This document shows positions 9,169-16,506 of a stretch of 64,000 nucleotides of DNA, piece after piece; position 1 is the first letter of the stretch, and every line of letters begins with the position of its first letter. The notes below the pieces were generated by a model, which saw only the letters and a list, made by a program, of their open reading frames with translations, ran no database searches and was not told the origin of the DNA. The position numbers and the translations under genes were made by a program. Where the stretch lies: the NCBI GenBank assembly GCA_937773775.1, contig CALJVL010000024.1, positions 1 to 64,000 on the forward strand, in the 5' to 3' direction. The stretch is from an uncultured Flavobacterium sp. GTDB lineage: Bacteria > Bacteroidota > Bacteroidia > Flavobacteriales > Flavobacteriaceae.

Positions 9169-10043
9169 ATTGAATCATTTTTTAGTGCAACAAAATATAC
9201 ATCTTCAAGCTGTGGAGCAGAAGAGACAAAACTTTCATTTGGCTTCTCTGAGCTGTGAACTCTAATATTCAAAGTGTTATCTTGGTTGTAATTAGAAGAA
9301 ATAATATTGAACTCTTTTTCATTTTCTTCTAATGCCTCACGCTCTATAACTTTGGTCCAAATTGTTCCACTTAGCGAATCTGTAACCGCTTTTGGCGTTC
9401 CCTGAGTTAAAATTTTCCCTCCATTTAAAATGGCCATTTCATTACAAAGTTCTTTTACATCATCTACAATATGAGTAGAAAAAATCACAGTATGGTTCGT
9501 TCCTATTTCACGTAAAACATTCAAAAAACGATGCCTTTCAGCAGGGTCTAAACCGGCCGTTGGTTCGTCAACAATGATTAGCTTCGGATTATTTAACAAC
9601 AACTGCGCAATTCCAAAACGTTGCTTCATACCTCCGGAATAACCATTTACATCTTTCAACCTAACTTCATATAAATTAGTGACTTCCAGAACTTGCTTTA
9701 CAATTGCAGCTCTGTCCCCTTTTGAAGCAATTCCTTTTAACTGAGCGAAATAATCCAACAGTTTCTCGGCAGACATATTAGGATACACACCGAATTCCTG
9801 AGGCAAATAGCCTAAAATTTTGCGCAAAGCCATCTGATCCTCCAATATATTAATGCCATCAAATTCAATTGTTCCAGAATCTGGCTTTTGTAATGTAGCG
9901 ATGGTACGCATTAAGGATGATTTTCCGGCTCCATTTGGACCCAAAAGACCAAACATCCCAGTTCCGATTTCAAGATTGAAATTATCCAAGGCTTTCACAC
10001 CATTTTTGTAGGTCTTATTAAGGTTGTTTATTTTAAGCTTCAT
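9165..10043 (-). CDS. ABC transporter ATP-binding protein, partner of the fused permease/peptidase
   Basis: A 292-residue nucleotide-binding subunit. Walker A is LLGPNGAGKSSLMR, the Q-loop is GYLPQEFGVYPNM, the signature is NGYSGGMKQRFGIAQ, Walker B is LIIVDEPTAGLDP and the switch His is in IFSTHIVDDV. A C-terminal extension of about 80 residues follows (EREALEENEKEFN...). It belongs to the ABC-2/DrrA-like export group. The stop overlaps the permease start by 4 nt. No clear promoter box was seen directly upstream. Confidence 0.93.
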   Translation of the reverse strand: MKLKINNLNKTYKNGVKALDNFNLEIGTGMFGLLGPNGAGKSSLMRTIATLQKPDSGTIEFDGINILEDQMALRKILGYLPQEFGVYPNMSAEKLLDYFAQLKGIASKGDRAAIVKQVLEVTNLYEVRLKDVNGYSGGMKQRFGIAQLLLNNPKLIIVDEPTAGLDPAERHRFLNVLREIGTNHTVIFSTHIVDDVKELCNEMAILNGGKILTQGTPKAVTDSLSGTIWTKVIEREALEENEKEFNIISSNYNQDNTLNIRVHSSEKPNESFVSSAPQLEDVYFVALKNDSI

Positions 10044-10192
10044 TCTATCTGGTTTAAATGGTTTCTTGATAAGTAGTTATTTAAATACAATTGTTACATA
10101 AATTTTAACGAAATCTTAATCGAAATCTTACAAAAGACAAGTTTCCGAAAATTAGCTTTTTACAAATTTCAGTAATTTCATTACACTCAAAT

Positions 10193-10221
10193 TTGACAAC
10201 CTAATTATCTTCGTACCTTTG
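10193..10221 (+). promoter_or_regulatory. thiL promoter (-33 TTG, -7 TACCTTTG)
   Basis: TTG at 10193-10195 and TACCTTTG at 10214-10221 are 18 nt apart, matching the Bacteroidota consensus. The thiL ATG is 20 nt downstream of the -7 box. Confidence 0.7.
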
Positions 10222-10240
10222 GCACTTTAAAATAAACATA

Positions 10241-11287
10241 ATGATTGAAGATAAAAACCCACAACGTACCAGTATTGCGCAATTAGGCGAATTTGGATTG
10301 ATTGACCATTTGACAAAAAACTTCGAAATTAATCAAGCTTCGACCATAAAAGGAATTGGAGACGATGCTGCCGTTCTTGACTTCAAGGATAAAAAAGTAG
10401 TTGTTTCCACAGATTTATTGATTGAAGGGGTGCATTTTGATTTGGCCTATATGCCTTTGAAGCACTTGGGTTACAAAGCAGTAACAACTAACATTTCTGA
10501 TATTTGCGCAATGAATGCCAAAGCAACTCAGATTACGGTTTCCATCGCTGTTTCAAATCGTTTCCCATTAGAAGCACTAGATGAATTATTTGCTGGAATT
10601 AACCATGCTGCTAAGGAATATAACGTTGATGTAATTGGCGGTGACACAACATCTTCTCAAAAAGGTTTAATCATAAGTATTACTGCAATTGGTGAAGCTG
10701 ACGAAAACGAAATTGTATACAGAAATGGCGCAAAACAAACCGATTTATTAGTAGTGACTGGTGATATAGGTGCAGCATACATGGGCTTACAAGTTTTAGA
10801 GCGCGAAAAACAGGTGTTTCAGGTAAACCCGAATTCGCAACCAGATTTAGATGCTTATACCTACTTAATCGAACGCCAACTCAAACCCGAAGCAAGAAAA
10901 GATGTTCGTACTTTATTTCATGCATTAGAAATAAAACCAACTTCAATGATTGACATTTCTGATGGACTCTCTTCTGAAATTATGCATTTGTGTAAGCAAT
11001 CAAATGTAGGCTGTAATCTATATGAAGATAAATTACCATTAGATCCTCAATTAATAAGTGTGTGTGAAGAATTTGATATCGATAGCACTACAGTTGCCAT
11101 AAACGGAGGGGAAGATTATGAATTACTTTTCACCATAGCCATGGATGATTTTGAAAAGATAAAAGCAAACCCAAATTTCTCCATAATTGGTCATATGACA
11201 CAAGAAAGCGAGGGCATTCATTTGGTTACTAGAGCAAACACTAAAATTCCTTTAAAAGCACGAGGCTGGGATTCTATAACTGAATAA
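10241..11287 (+). CDS. thiL: Thiamine-monophosphate kinase
   Basis: Phosphorylates thiamine monophosphate to the active cofactor thiamine pyrophosphate. The 348-residue length is normal. The start LGEFGLIDHLTKNF is the ThiL N-terminus. IKGIGDDAAVLDF carries the metal-binding Asp pair and KVVVSTDLLIEGVHFDL the next one. MNAKATQITVSIAVSNRF is the ATP/substrate cleft, GGDTTSSQKGLIISITAIGE is the AIRS-like core, and MIDISDGLSSEIMHLC with INGGEDYELLFTI forms the C-terminal domain. It is a single-gene unit with its own promoter and a terminator shared with the convergent regulator. Confidence 0.96.
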   Translation: MIEDKNPQRTSIAQLGEFGLIDHLTKNFEINQASTIKGIGDDAAVLDFKDKKVVVSTDLLIEGVHFDLAYMPLKHLGYKAVTTNISDICAMNAKATQITVSIAVSNRFPLEALDELFAGINHAAKEYNVDVIGGDTTSSQKGLIISITAIGEADENEIVYRNGAKQTDLLVVTGDIGAAYMGLQVLEREKQVFQVNPNSQPDLDAYTYLIERQLKPEARKDVRTLFHALEIKPTSMIDISDGLSSEIMHLCKQSNVGCNLYEDKLPLDPQLISVCEEFDIDSTTVAINGGEDYELLFTIAMDDFEKIKANPNFSIIGHMTQESEGIHLVTRANTKIPLKARGWDSITE

Positions 11288-11292
11288 AATAA

Positions 11293-11319
11293 AAAACGGC
11301 ATTTAGTAAAATGCCGTTT
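11293..11319. terminator. Bidirectional terminator between thiL and the response regulator
   Basis: AAAACGGCATTT pairs with AAATGCCGTTTT across a 3-nt loop. It has A-runs and T-runs on both sides and sits between convergent genes. Confidence 0.88.
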
Positions 11320-11335
11320 TTTGTTCTTTGTTTTT

Positions 11336-12028
11336 TTAAAATAACAATCCGATGTTTCGGGCTTCTCGTACCAACTCTATGTCACTCGCTTCAGGTACTT
11401 TTAATAAAACCTTAAGGTTTAACTTTCGAACTTCGATTACGTTTAATGATATTGGAATATATTGAGGAATGTCTTTAGTTTTTGTTCCTTTAGATAAGTG
11501 GAACAAAATTTGTTTGTCAAATAAGTCAATTTCTACAGTCTGCTCTTGGGAATCCAACATTTTCAGAACAGATTCACTATAATATCGCTCATTTTTAATC
11601 ACTTTATCAAAAGCGAATAATAATTCATCGAATGTTAAGTCATTTTTGATCACTAAACCATGAGGATTAATGGTATTTAGAATGGTTTTTATTTTTAAAA
11701 ACTCAGTGAACATGGTGAGCAGAATAATTTTGCAGTTCGGCATCTTCTCCAAAATCACTTTTGCCAAATCTTCACCAGAATAAATCGCCTTCTCTTCATA
11801 AGGCGGCATACTGATATCTAAAAAAGCGATGTCAAAAGCCACGGTATCCGGATCTGTAACAACATTATATGCTGACTCGCAATCCTTAGCTTCAGATATT
11901 GAGAACTCATACTTACTAGGACTGTATCTAGTGATTGCATTCTTATATCCTTGTATAATAAAAGGATGGTCGTCTACAATTAGTATATTATTCTTTATTA
12001 TTGTTAGGCCAGCTGAGTCCATTGTCAT
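11336..12028 (-). CDS. Response regulator (receiver plus LuxR-like C-terminus)
   Basis: A 230-residue protein with an N-terminal receiver: ILIVDDHPFIIQGY (acidic pair), IAFLDISMPPYEEK (phosphoacceptor Asp), IILLTMFTEF and LVIKNDLTFDELL (conserved Lys). The C-terminal ~65 residues (LFDKQILFHLSKGTKTKDIP.. then ISLNVIEVRKLNLKVLL) look like a diverged LuxR/GerE helix-turn-helix. Only 1 nt separates it from the histidine kinase stop, so the two form one operon and almost certainly a cognate NarL/FixJ-type pair. The target genes are unknown. The nearby small secreted repeat gene and the LytTR gene are the obvious candidates (inference). Confidence 0.85.
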   Translation of the reverse strand: MTMDSAGLTIIKNNILIVDDHPFIIQGYKNAITRYSPSKYEFSISEAKDCESAYNVVTDPDTVAFDIAFLDISMPPYEEKAIYSGEDLAKVILEKMPNCKIILLTMFTEFLKIKTILNTINPHGLVIKNDLTFDELLFAFDKVIKNERYYSESVLKMLDSQEQTVEIDLFDKQILFHLSKGTKTKDIPQYIPISLNVIEVRKLNLKVLLKVPEASDIELVREARNIGLLF

Positions 12029-12029
12029 T

Positions 12030-14087
12030 TTATATTAGTATTTGTAACTGTTTTTGTTCTATTGGCAAAGTAACCATGATAACTGTACCTTCGCCTTTTT
12101 TAGATTTAATGCTAAATATACCGTTGCATTCTTTAGTTCTCGAGAGCATGTTTTGTATCCCTATCCCTTTTCTTTTCAAATTAGAATTAAATCCAACACC
12201 ATTATCACTAATCACTAACAACAAATCGTCTCCTTGTCTTTTTAATTCAACAATAATACAATCTGCATTGGCATACTTGTTAATGTTCTGAAACGACTCC
12301 TGAATGATTCGAAATAAATTAATCTTTACAGAGTTGGCCATTAACTCCCATTTTATCCTACTGTCTATGGTTGAGACTAATTTAGATTGAAATGTTTTTC
12401 TTTGCTCTTCAAACAGGTTATCAACGATGGCAACGAAGTTATTAATTAATTCTGATTTTTCTCTATTCAGATCATGAGAAATTTCGCGAATATCTTGTTC
12501 GATATTCTTTAATTCGGACAAATAATTAACTCTTTGATTGACAGCCATTTCATCCTTGAGCCCGTTTAAACCATCGAGATTCATCCTAACACCAAACATC
12601 CTGCCCAAGACACCATCGTGTAACTCTTGCGCCACTCTTTTTTTCTCCTTTACCCTACTTGTTTCAATTGTATTTTGCTGGGAGATCATTAAGTTATAAA
12701 TATCCTCATTGGCTTTTTGTTGCTGTTGTTTGTACAATAGTTCCCTGTTTTTGGTCTTCTGGGATTTTAGTATATATAAAAATAGCCCCAAGATAGCTAA
12801 TGCACTAAAAAGATATACTAGATTTCTGTTTTGAACCTCAAGGCTCGAGTTTTCAGTCTTAATTTTGTCCGTTTCATATTCAATACGGGAAAATTTATCT
12901 CCCATAGTACGCTCTGCTTTTTGTAGCTTTTCGTTAATTTGAATATATTCTTTTGTGTAAACAGCAGCGTTTTCGGGTTGAATTACCGCCTGATTCTTAA
13001 GTCCCAGCAATATATCTCGCGAACTATTAGTGCTTCGCGCAAGTAACAAAGCTTCTTTAGAATACTGTAACGCTTTGATCGAGTCTCCTTTTGAAGCAAA
13101 ATACTCTGATAAATGGACCTTGCTGATAAACATTCCATCTGCCAATTGTAGACTATCTCGTAGCTTCAAAGATTGGTAAAATAGTTTTGGGAGTCCCTCA
13201 GTCTCTTTTAACTTAAATTTGGAATACGCCAAGTTATCCAACAACATTGCATAAAGATGTGGTTTTTGAATAAGTAAATTTTTCTGCTGTAATCCTTTTT
13301 GATAATACTCCTTTGCAAGCAAATACTTTTTTGAATTGAGATAGAGAAATCCAATATTATTATAAGAAGTAGCCGTTGACTGAAACACCTCCGGTATTGC
13401 TTTATCATCACTAATTAGTAATGCTTTATTATGGTATGTAATTGCATTTTCATATTCCCCAAACTCCACATATATTACTCCCAAAAGGTTATAAGCATCG
13501 TACGAGATATTATTTGATTGCTTTTCTCCTTTAATTGTTCGCAACACACTGAAAACTGACTTTTCAGCACCAAAATAATCTCCAGCCTTAAACTGCAGAT
13601 TTGCTTTATTCATGAGTATTTTGCTTAAACTAAAGTTATCCCCTAAATTCTCAGCCATTTTTTCCGCTTTATAATAAAACTGGAAAGAACTGTCCATAAC
13701 TGATTGTGAATCATAATAATCCCCCAAGTAGGTATAAGCTTTTATAATATTTAAAGTATCCTGAGCATCCTCTGAGTTGGATAAGACGAGATTGACGGTA
13801 TTATTAAATTCCTTATAGTTGTTAATATTATAATATCTATTAGCAACTTTGAATAGATTTACTCGGTTTAGCGAATCATTCTCCTGATCCATTACGATAT
13901 TAAATGCTTTTTGAGTAAATAATAGCCTTTTACCACTATCCAAACTAAAATCATTTGCTAATGAAAAATAAGTCGACAAACTATCTGACGATGAAGTAAC
14001 AGGCACAGTTTCTATGTTTTTTTTGTTGCATCCAACAAAAACAAAAATTAGAAATGACAAGAGAAGTATGTAGTGTTTATTTTTCAA
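12030..14087 (-). CDS. TPR-containing lipoprotein sensor histidine kinase (HisKA_3 type)
   Basis: A 685-residue protein. The N-terminal signal ends in a lipobox (FVFVGCNKK), unusual but common for Bacteroidota TPR kinases. Residues ~60-390 carry repeated tetratricopeptide-like helices (e.g. YNLLGVIYVEFGEYENAITY, YNNIGFLYLNSKKYLLAKEY). A membrane helix (LVYLFSALAILGLFLYIL) is near residue 430, followed by a short coiled region. The HisKA_3 dimerisation/phosphoacceptor region is KRVAQELHDGVLGRMFGVR, with the His at about residue 490. The ATPase boxes are NLFRIIQESFQNINKYANA (N), VISDNGVGF (G1) and GIGIQNMLSR (G2). It should phosphorylate the adjacent LuxR-type regulator. A -33/-7 pair lies upstream. 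The sensed signal is unknown. Confidence 0.92.
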   Translation of the reverse strand: MKNKHYILLLSFLIFVFVGCNKKNIETVPVTSSSDSLSTYFSLANDFSLDSGKRLLFTQKAFNIVMDQENDSLNRVNLFKVANRYYNINNYKEFNNTVNLVLSNSEDAQDTLNIIKAYTYLGDYYDSQSVMDSSFQFYYKAEKMAENLGDNFSLSKILMNKANLQFKAGDYFGAEKSVFSVLRTIKGEKQSNNISYDAYNLLGVIYVEFGEYENAITYHNKALLISDDKAIPEVFQSTATSYNNIGFLYLNSKKYLLAKEYYQKGLQQKNLLIQKPHLYAMLLDNLAYSKFKLKETEGLPKLFYQSLKLRDSLQLADGMFISKVHLSEYFASKGDSIKALQYSKEALLLARSTNSSRDILLGLKNQAVIQPENAAVYTKEYIQINEKLQKAERTMGDKFSRIEYETDKIKTENSSLEVQNRNLVYLFSALAILGLFLYILKSQKTKNRELLYKQQQQKANEDIYNLMISQQNTIETSRVKEKKRVAQELHDGVLGRMFGVRMNLDGLNGLKDEMAVNQRVNYLSELKNIEQDIREISHDLNREKSELINNFVAIVDNLFEEQRKTFQSKLVSTIDSRIKWELMANSVKINLFRIIQESFQNINKYANADCIIVELKRQGDDLLLVISDNGVGFNSNLKRKGIGIQNMLSRTKECNGIFSIKSKKGEGTVIMVTLPIEQKQLQILI

Positions 14088-14106
14088 TACTTGATATGAA
14101 TTTTAT

Positions 14107-14135
14107 CAAAAATAGTAAAATAAAACTACTGACAA
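14107..14135 (-). promoter_or_regulatory. Promoter of the histidine kinase/regulator operon
   Basis: On the minus strand TTG (14135-14133) and TATTTTTG (14114-14107) are 18 nt apart. The -7 box ends 20 nt before the kinase ATG. Confidence 0.55.
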
Positions 14136-14139
14136 AAAA

Positions 14140-14165
14140 AAGGCTATCAAATAATTGATAGCCTT
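14140..14165 (-). terminator. Terminator of the small secreted repeat gene
   Basis: AAGGCTATCAA pairs with TTGATAGCCTT across a 4-nt loop. The T-run is on the minus strand. It lies 28 nt after the stop of the gene ending at 14194. Confidence 0.85.
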
Positions 14166-14193
14166 ACTATATTTAATAAGAAAGAATTATGTT

Positions 14194-14466
14194 TCAATCA
14201 ACTTTCTTGTTCCCACCTGTACATTGGGATCCTCTAACATCAACTTTCATGTTTCCCCCAACCGACTGGGATCCTCTAACGTCAACTTTCATGTTTCCGC
14301 CAACTGACTGGGATCCTCTAACATCAACTTTTAAATTATCTCCAGTAGACTGAGATGCTGTACTGTTCGTGATATTGATATCATTGTTACTTGTTTCTGG
14401 CGTAGTGAATGAAGTTAAGATCATTACTAAGGAGAATAAACTGATTGTTAAAATTGCTTTTTTCAT
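14194..14466 (-). CDS. Small secreted protein with 14-residue tandem repeats
   Basis: I do not recognise this 90-residue protein. It has a clear signal peptide (MKKAILTISLFSLVMILTSF) and a short linker rich in Asn/Thr/Ser. It then has three 14-residue repeats of consensus N(M/L)KVDVRGSQSVGG and a final truncated unit NKKVD. The DNA repeat is exactly 42 bp (units at 14226, 14268 and 14310 on the plus strand), each with a GGATCC. The protein has no apparent catalytic motif; the VDVRGSQ beta-like repeats suggest a small extended or adhesive exported polypeptide. It lies between a histidine kinase operon and a LytTR regulator and has its own terminator, so it could be their target or signal (inference). 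Confidence 0.7.
   Translation of the reverse strand: MKKAILTISLFSLVMILTSFTTPETSNNDINITNSTASQSTGDNLKVDVRGSQSVGGNMKVDVRGSQSVGGNMKVDVRGSQCTGGNKKVD
14226..14351. repeat. 42-bp coding tandem repeat, three copies
   Basis: Units begin with GGGATCCTCTAAC at 14226, 14268 and 14310. The first two are nearly identical and the third has diverged in its second half. Copy number could vary between strains. Confidence 0.85.
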
Positions 14467-14646
14467 AATTGGGTGTTTTTATATGATTATATGAATGTAC
14501 ATTACTAGGTGACCTTTTAGTTATTGAAGTATCACGGTGTAAAACTACATAGCATCTCTGTTTTTTTCTTACAAAAAAAAGCATAAATGGTAGAATACGT
14601 CCATCTGGTAGTAGTTAGATGCCAAATTAATGTGAATGGCTGGATT

Positions 14647-15462
14647 TTAGATTTCTAGGTAATTTTCGTTTGAAAACTCACTAATGATAAGGTCAATATT
14701 TGCCTTATATGATTTAGAAAAGGGAAGTTTTGTTGTAGTGTTTTTAATATAACACACGGTATTGCCGCTGTGAATTCTAGAAATATAAGTCCGGTTTACA
14801 ATATAGCTGTTGTGAATTCTAATAAATGGATAGGTCAATACACTCTCAAAATGTTTCAATGTCTTGAACGCCGTGATCATCTCGCCATTACTTAGGTGTA
14901 TATCAGTGGAGTTATTATCCGCTTGCAGGTAAGCAATATCATTGGCATCAATATATCTATAGTCACCATAAGACTTTATACATAATATTAAAGGCTTTTC
15001 CTTATTGCTTATTTCCTGGTGTTCATCAGTTTTTGGGGGCTCATTCGCAATAACTAAAGGCTTCACAGAAGGGGTTCCAGACTCCTGATTTGATTTATTC
15101 AATTTTAAAATCAATTTAACGAAAGTAATTCGCTCTAGCGGCTTCAATATATAATCCGTAACCTCATATTGTATCGCTTCAAAAGCGAAATCACTTTTTT
15201 TCGTAGTAATAATAATCTTTGGAACAGTTTTTAAATAACGGTAGAGTTCATTGACTAGTGTTAATGATAAATTACTTTTTTTATCGGCAGGATCGATCTC
15301 AAGAAAAACCAATTGAGGAGTATGCTCTAATATAAGGTTTAGGCCGTCTTGATAGCTGTTGGCCGAAGCTATAAAATCCAGCTCCGAAAAACTATCAGCC
15401 ATGGCTTTTGTTTTCAAAACACTTTCTTGATCGTCGTCAATAATAATGTACGAATAGTTCAT
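14647..15462 (-). CDS. LytTR-family response regulator with Glu in place of the phosphoacceptor Asp
   Basis: A 271-residue protein. The N-terminal receiver has the acidic pocket (YIIIDDDQES), the conserved Thr region (KIIITTKKSDF) and the Lys in DYILKPLERI. At the end of strand 3 it reads LVFLEIDPAD, so Glu (about residue 55) occupies the usual Asp position. A linker of about 45 residues follows, then a LytTR DNA-binding domain (YRYIDANDIAYLQADNN, IRIHNSYIVNRTYISRI, LPFSKSYKANI). A Glu here often mimics the phosphorylated state, so the protein may be constitutively active or not controlled by phosphorylation (inference). No kinase is fused or overlapping; the nearest kinase gene is in the block ending at 12030. 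Confidence 0.85.
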   Translation of the reverse strand: MNYSYIIIDDDQESVLKTKAMADSFSELDFIASANSYQDGLNLILEHTPQLVFLEIDPADKKSNLSLTLVNELYRYLKTVPKIIITTKKSDFAFEAIQYEVTDYILKPLERITFVKLILKLNKSNQESGTPSVKPLVIANEPPKTDEHQEISNKEKPLILCIKSYGDYRYIDANDIAYLQADNNSTDIHLSNGEMITAFKTLKHFESVLTYPFIRIHNSYIVNRTYISRIHSGNTVCYIKNTTTKLPFSKSYKANIDLIISEFSNENYLEI

Positions 15463-15938
15463 TAATGGCTTTTCCTAATTGTTAGGCATATTATCGGGTG
15501 CTTGAAGTGGGTATACGTCAAAGCATTAAAAATTGATGGTAGTTTTGGGAAACTAATTGCATAAGAATAGCCAATTATCAATTTAATGACGCATCGTTTA
15601 TCCTTATTTAACAAATTAAAAATACAGGTTTAGACTATTCTTTATGCAAGATGTTAATATGTTCTTTACAAATGTTAACACATTAAGATGAAGTGCAAAT
15701 AAGTCCGATAAAATGCATGAACAGCTGTTTTAAAACAAGTCAAAACTCACATTTATTTATTAATCGTACATTAAAAAACGTTGTGTTGCGTAACAAAAGA
15801 CATTTAACATCGCACTTATTTAAAATAGAAGAGAAAATTATATTACTAAAACTTTCCCCGAATTAACAAATATCAATTAGCTGTTAAAAGCATTATTCTT
15901 TTGCAAAAAATCTTACTTTTATAGAAAAAACTAATTCT
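15463..15938. other. 476-bp intergenic region
   Basis: This lies between the divergent LytTR gene and the outer-membrane-like gene. It is AT-rich, with no convincing ORF, RNA fold or repeat. Weak TTTTG/TACTTTTA motifs near 15898-15920 might drive the rightward gene, but they do not match the consensus well. Confidence 0.4.
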
Positions 15939-16454
15939 ATGAAAAAATTATTTATTGTGTTGTGCTTAACTTCCTCTTTATTTGGCTTTAGCCAAGAAAA
16001 AGAAACAATTGATTTCAAGAGAAACGAGATCAAACTAAATGTTGCGTTTTTAGTTGCGGGTGCTTTCGAAGGCACGTTTGAAAGAATAATAAACGAAGAA
16101 TCCGCTTTTGGTGTTTCGGTATTTGTTCCAATAATTGAAGACATTGAACCAAGCTTTCAGCTAACACCTTACTACCGCTATTTTTTTGGTAAAAAACCCG
16201 CTGCAGGATTTTTTGCGGAAGGATTTGGTATGTTAAACTCCTATGAAAGCTACATTTATAGCAATACTAATAATTCAAATATAGAAAGCAGAACTGATTT
16301 TGCTCTTGGTTTTGGTTTAGGCTCTAAATGGATTACAAGTAAAGGTTTTGTTTTTGAAATAAATGCAGGCGTTGGAAGAAATTTATTCAATAGTAGTGAT
16401 ACCGATTATGAGATCGTTGGTCGTGGTGGAATAACTTTCGGCTATAGATTCTAA
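15939..16454 (+). CDS. Small outer-membrane beta-barrel-like protein (DUF3575-like)
   Basis: A 171-residue protein with a signal peptide ending in FGFSQ. It has alternating hydrophobic/aromatic strands (e.g. IKLNVAFLVAGAFEGTFERI, FQLTPYYRYFFG, AAGFFAEGFGML, ALGFGLGSKWITSKGFVFEI) and ends in ITFGYRF. A C-terminal aromatic strand is typical of BAM-assembled outer-membrane barrels. The length and the FEGTFERI/YYRYFF pattern fit the DUF3575 group common in Bacteroidota. The function is unknown. It is a monocistronic unit with a terminator shared with glyS. Confidence 0.75.
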   Translation: MKKLFIVLCLTSSLFGFSQEKETIDFKRNEIKLNVAFLVAGAFEGTFERIINEESAFGVSVFVPIIEDIEPSFQLTPYYRYFFGKKPAAGFFAEGFGMLNSYESYIYSNTNNSNIESRTDFALGFGLGSKWITSKGFVFEINAGVGRNLFNSSDTDYEIVGRGGITFGYRF

Positions 16455-16460
16455 ACAAAA

Positions 16461-16487
16461 AAGCTTCTCAATCGAGAAGCTTTTTTT
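16461..16487. terminator. Bidirectional terminator between the barrel gene and glyS
   Basis: AAGCTTCTC pairs with GAGAAGCTT with a 4-nt loop, followed by a T-run. The flanking genes are convergent. Confidence 0.88.
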
Positions 16488-16506
16488 AAATATAAATCAA
16501 AAATAA

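Noticed and set aside
14387-14584. 65-aa minus-strand ORF overlapping the secreted repeat gene
   Set aside because: It reads in another frame across the signal-peptide coding region and its promoter and has no protein features.
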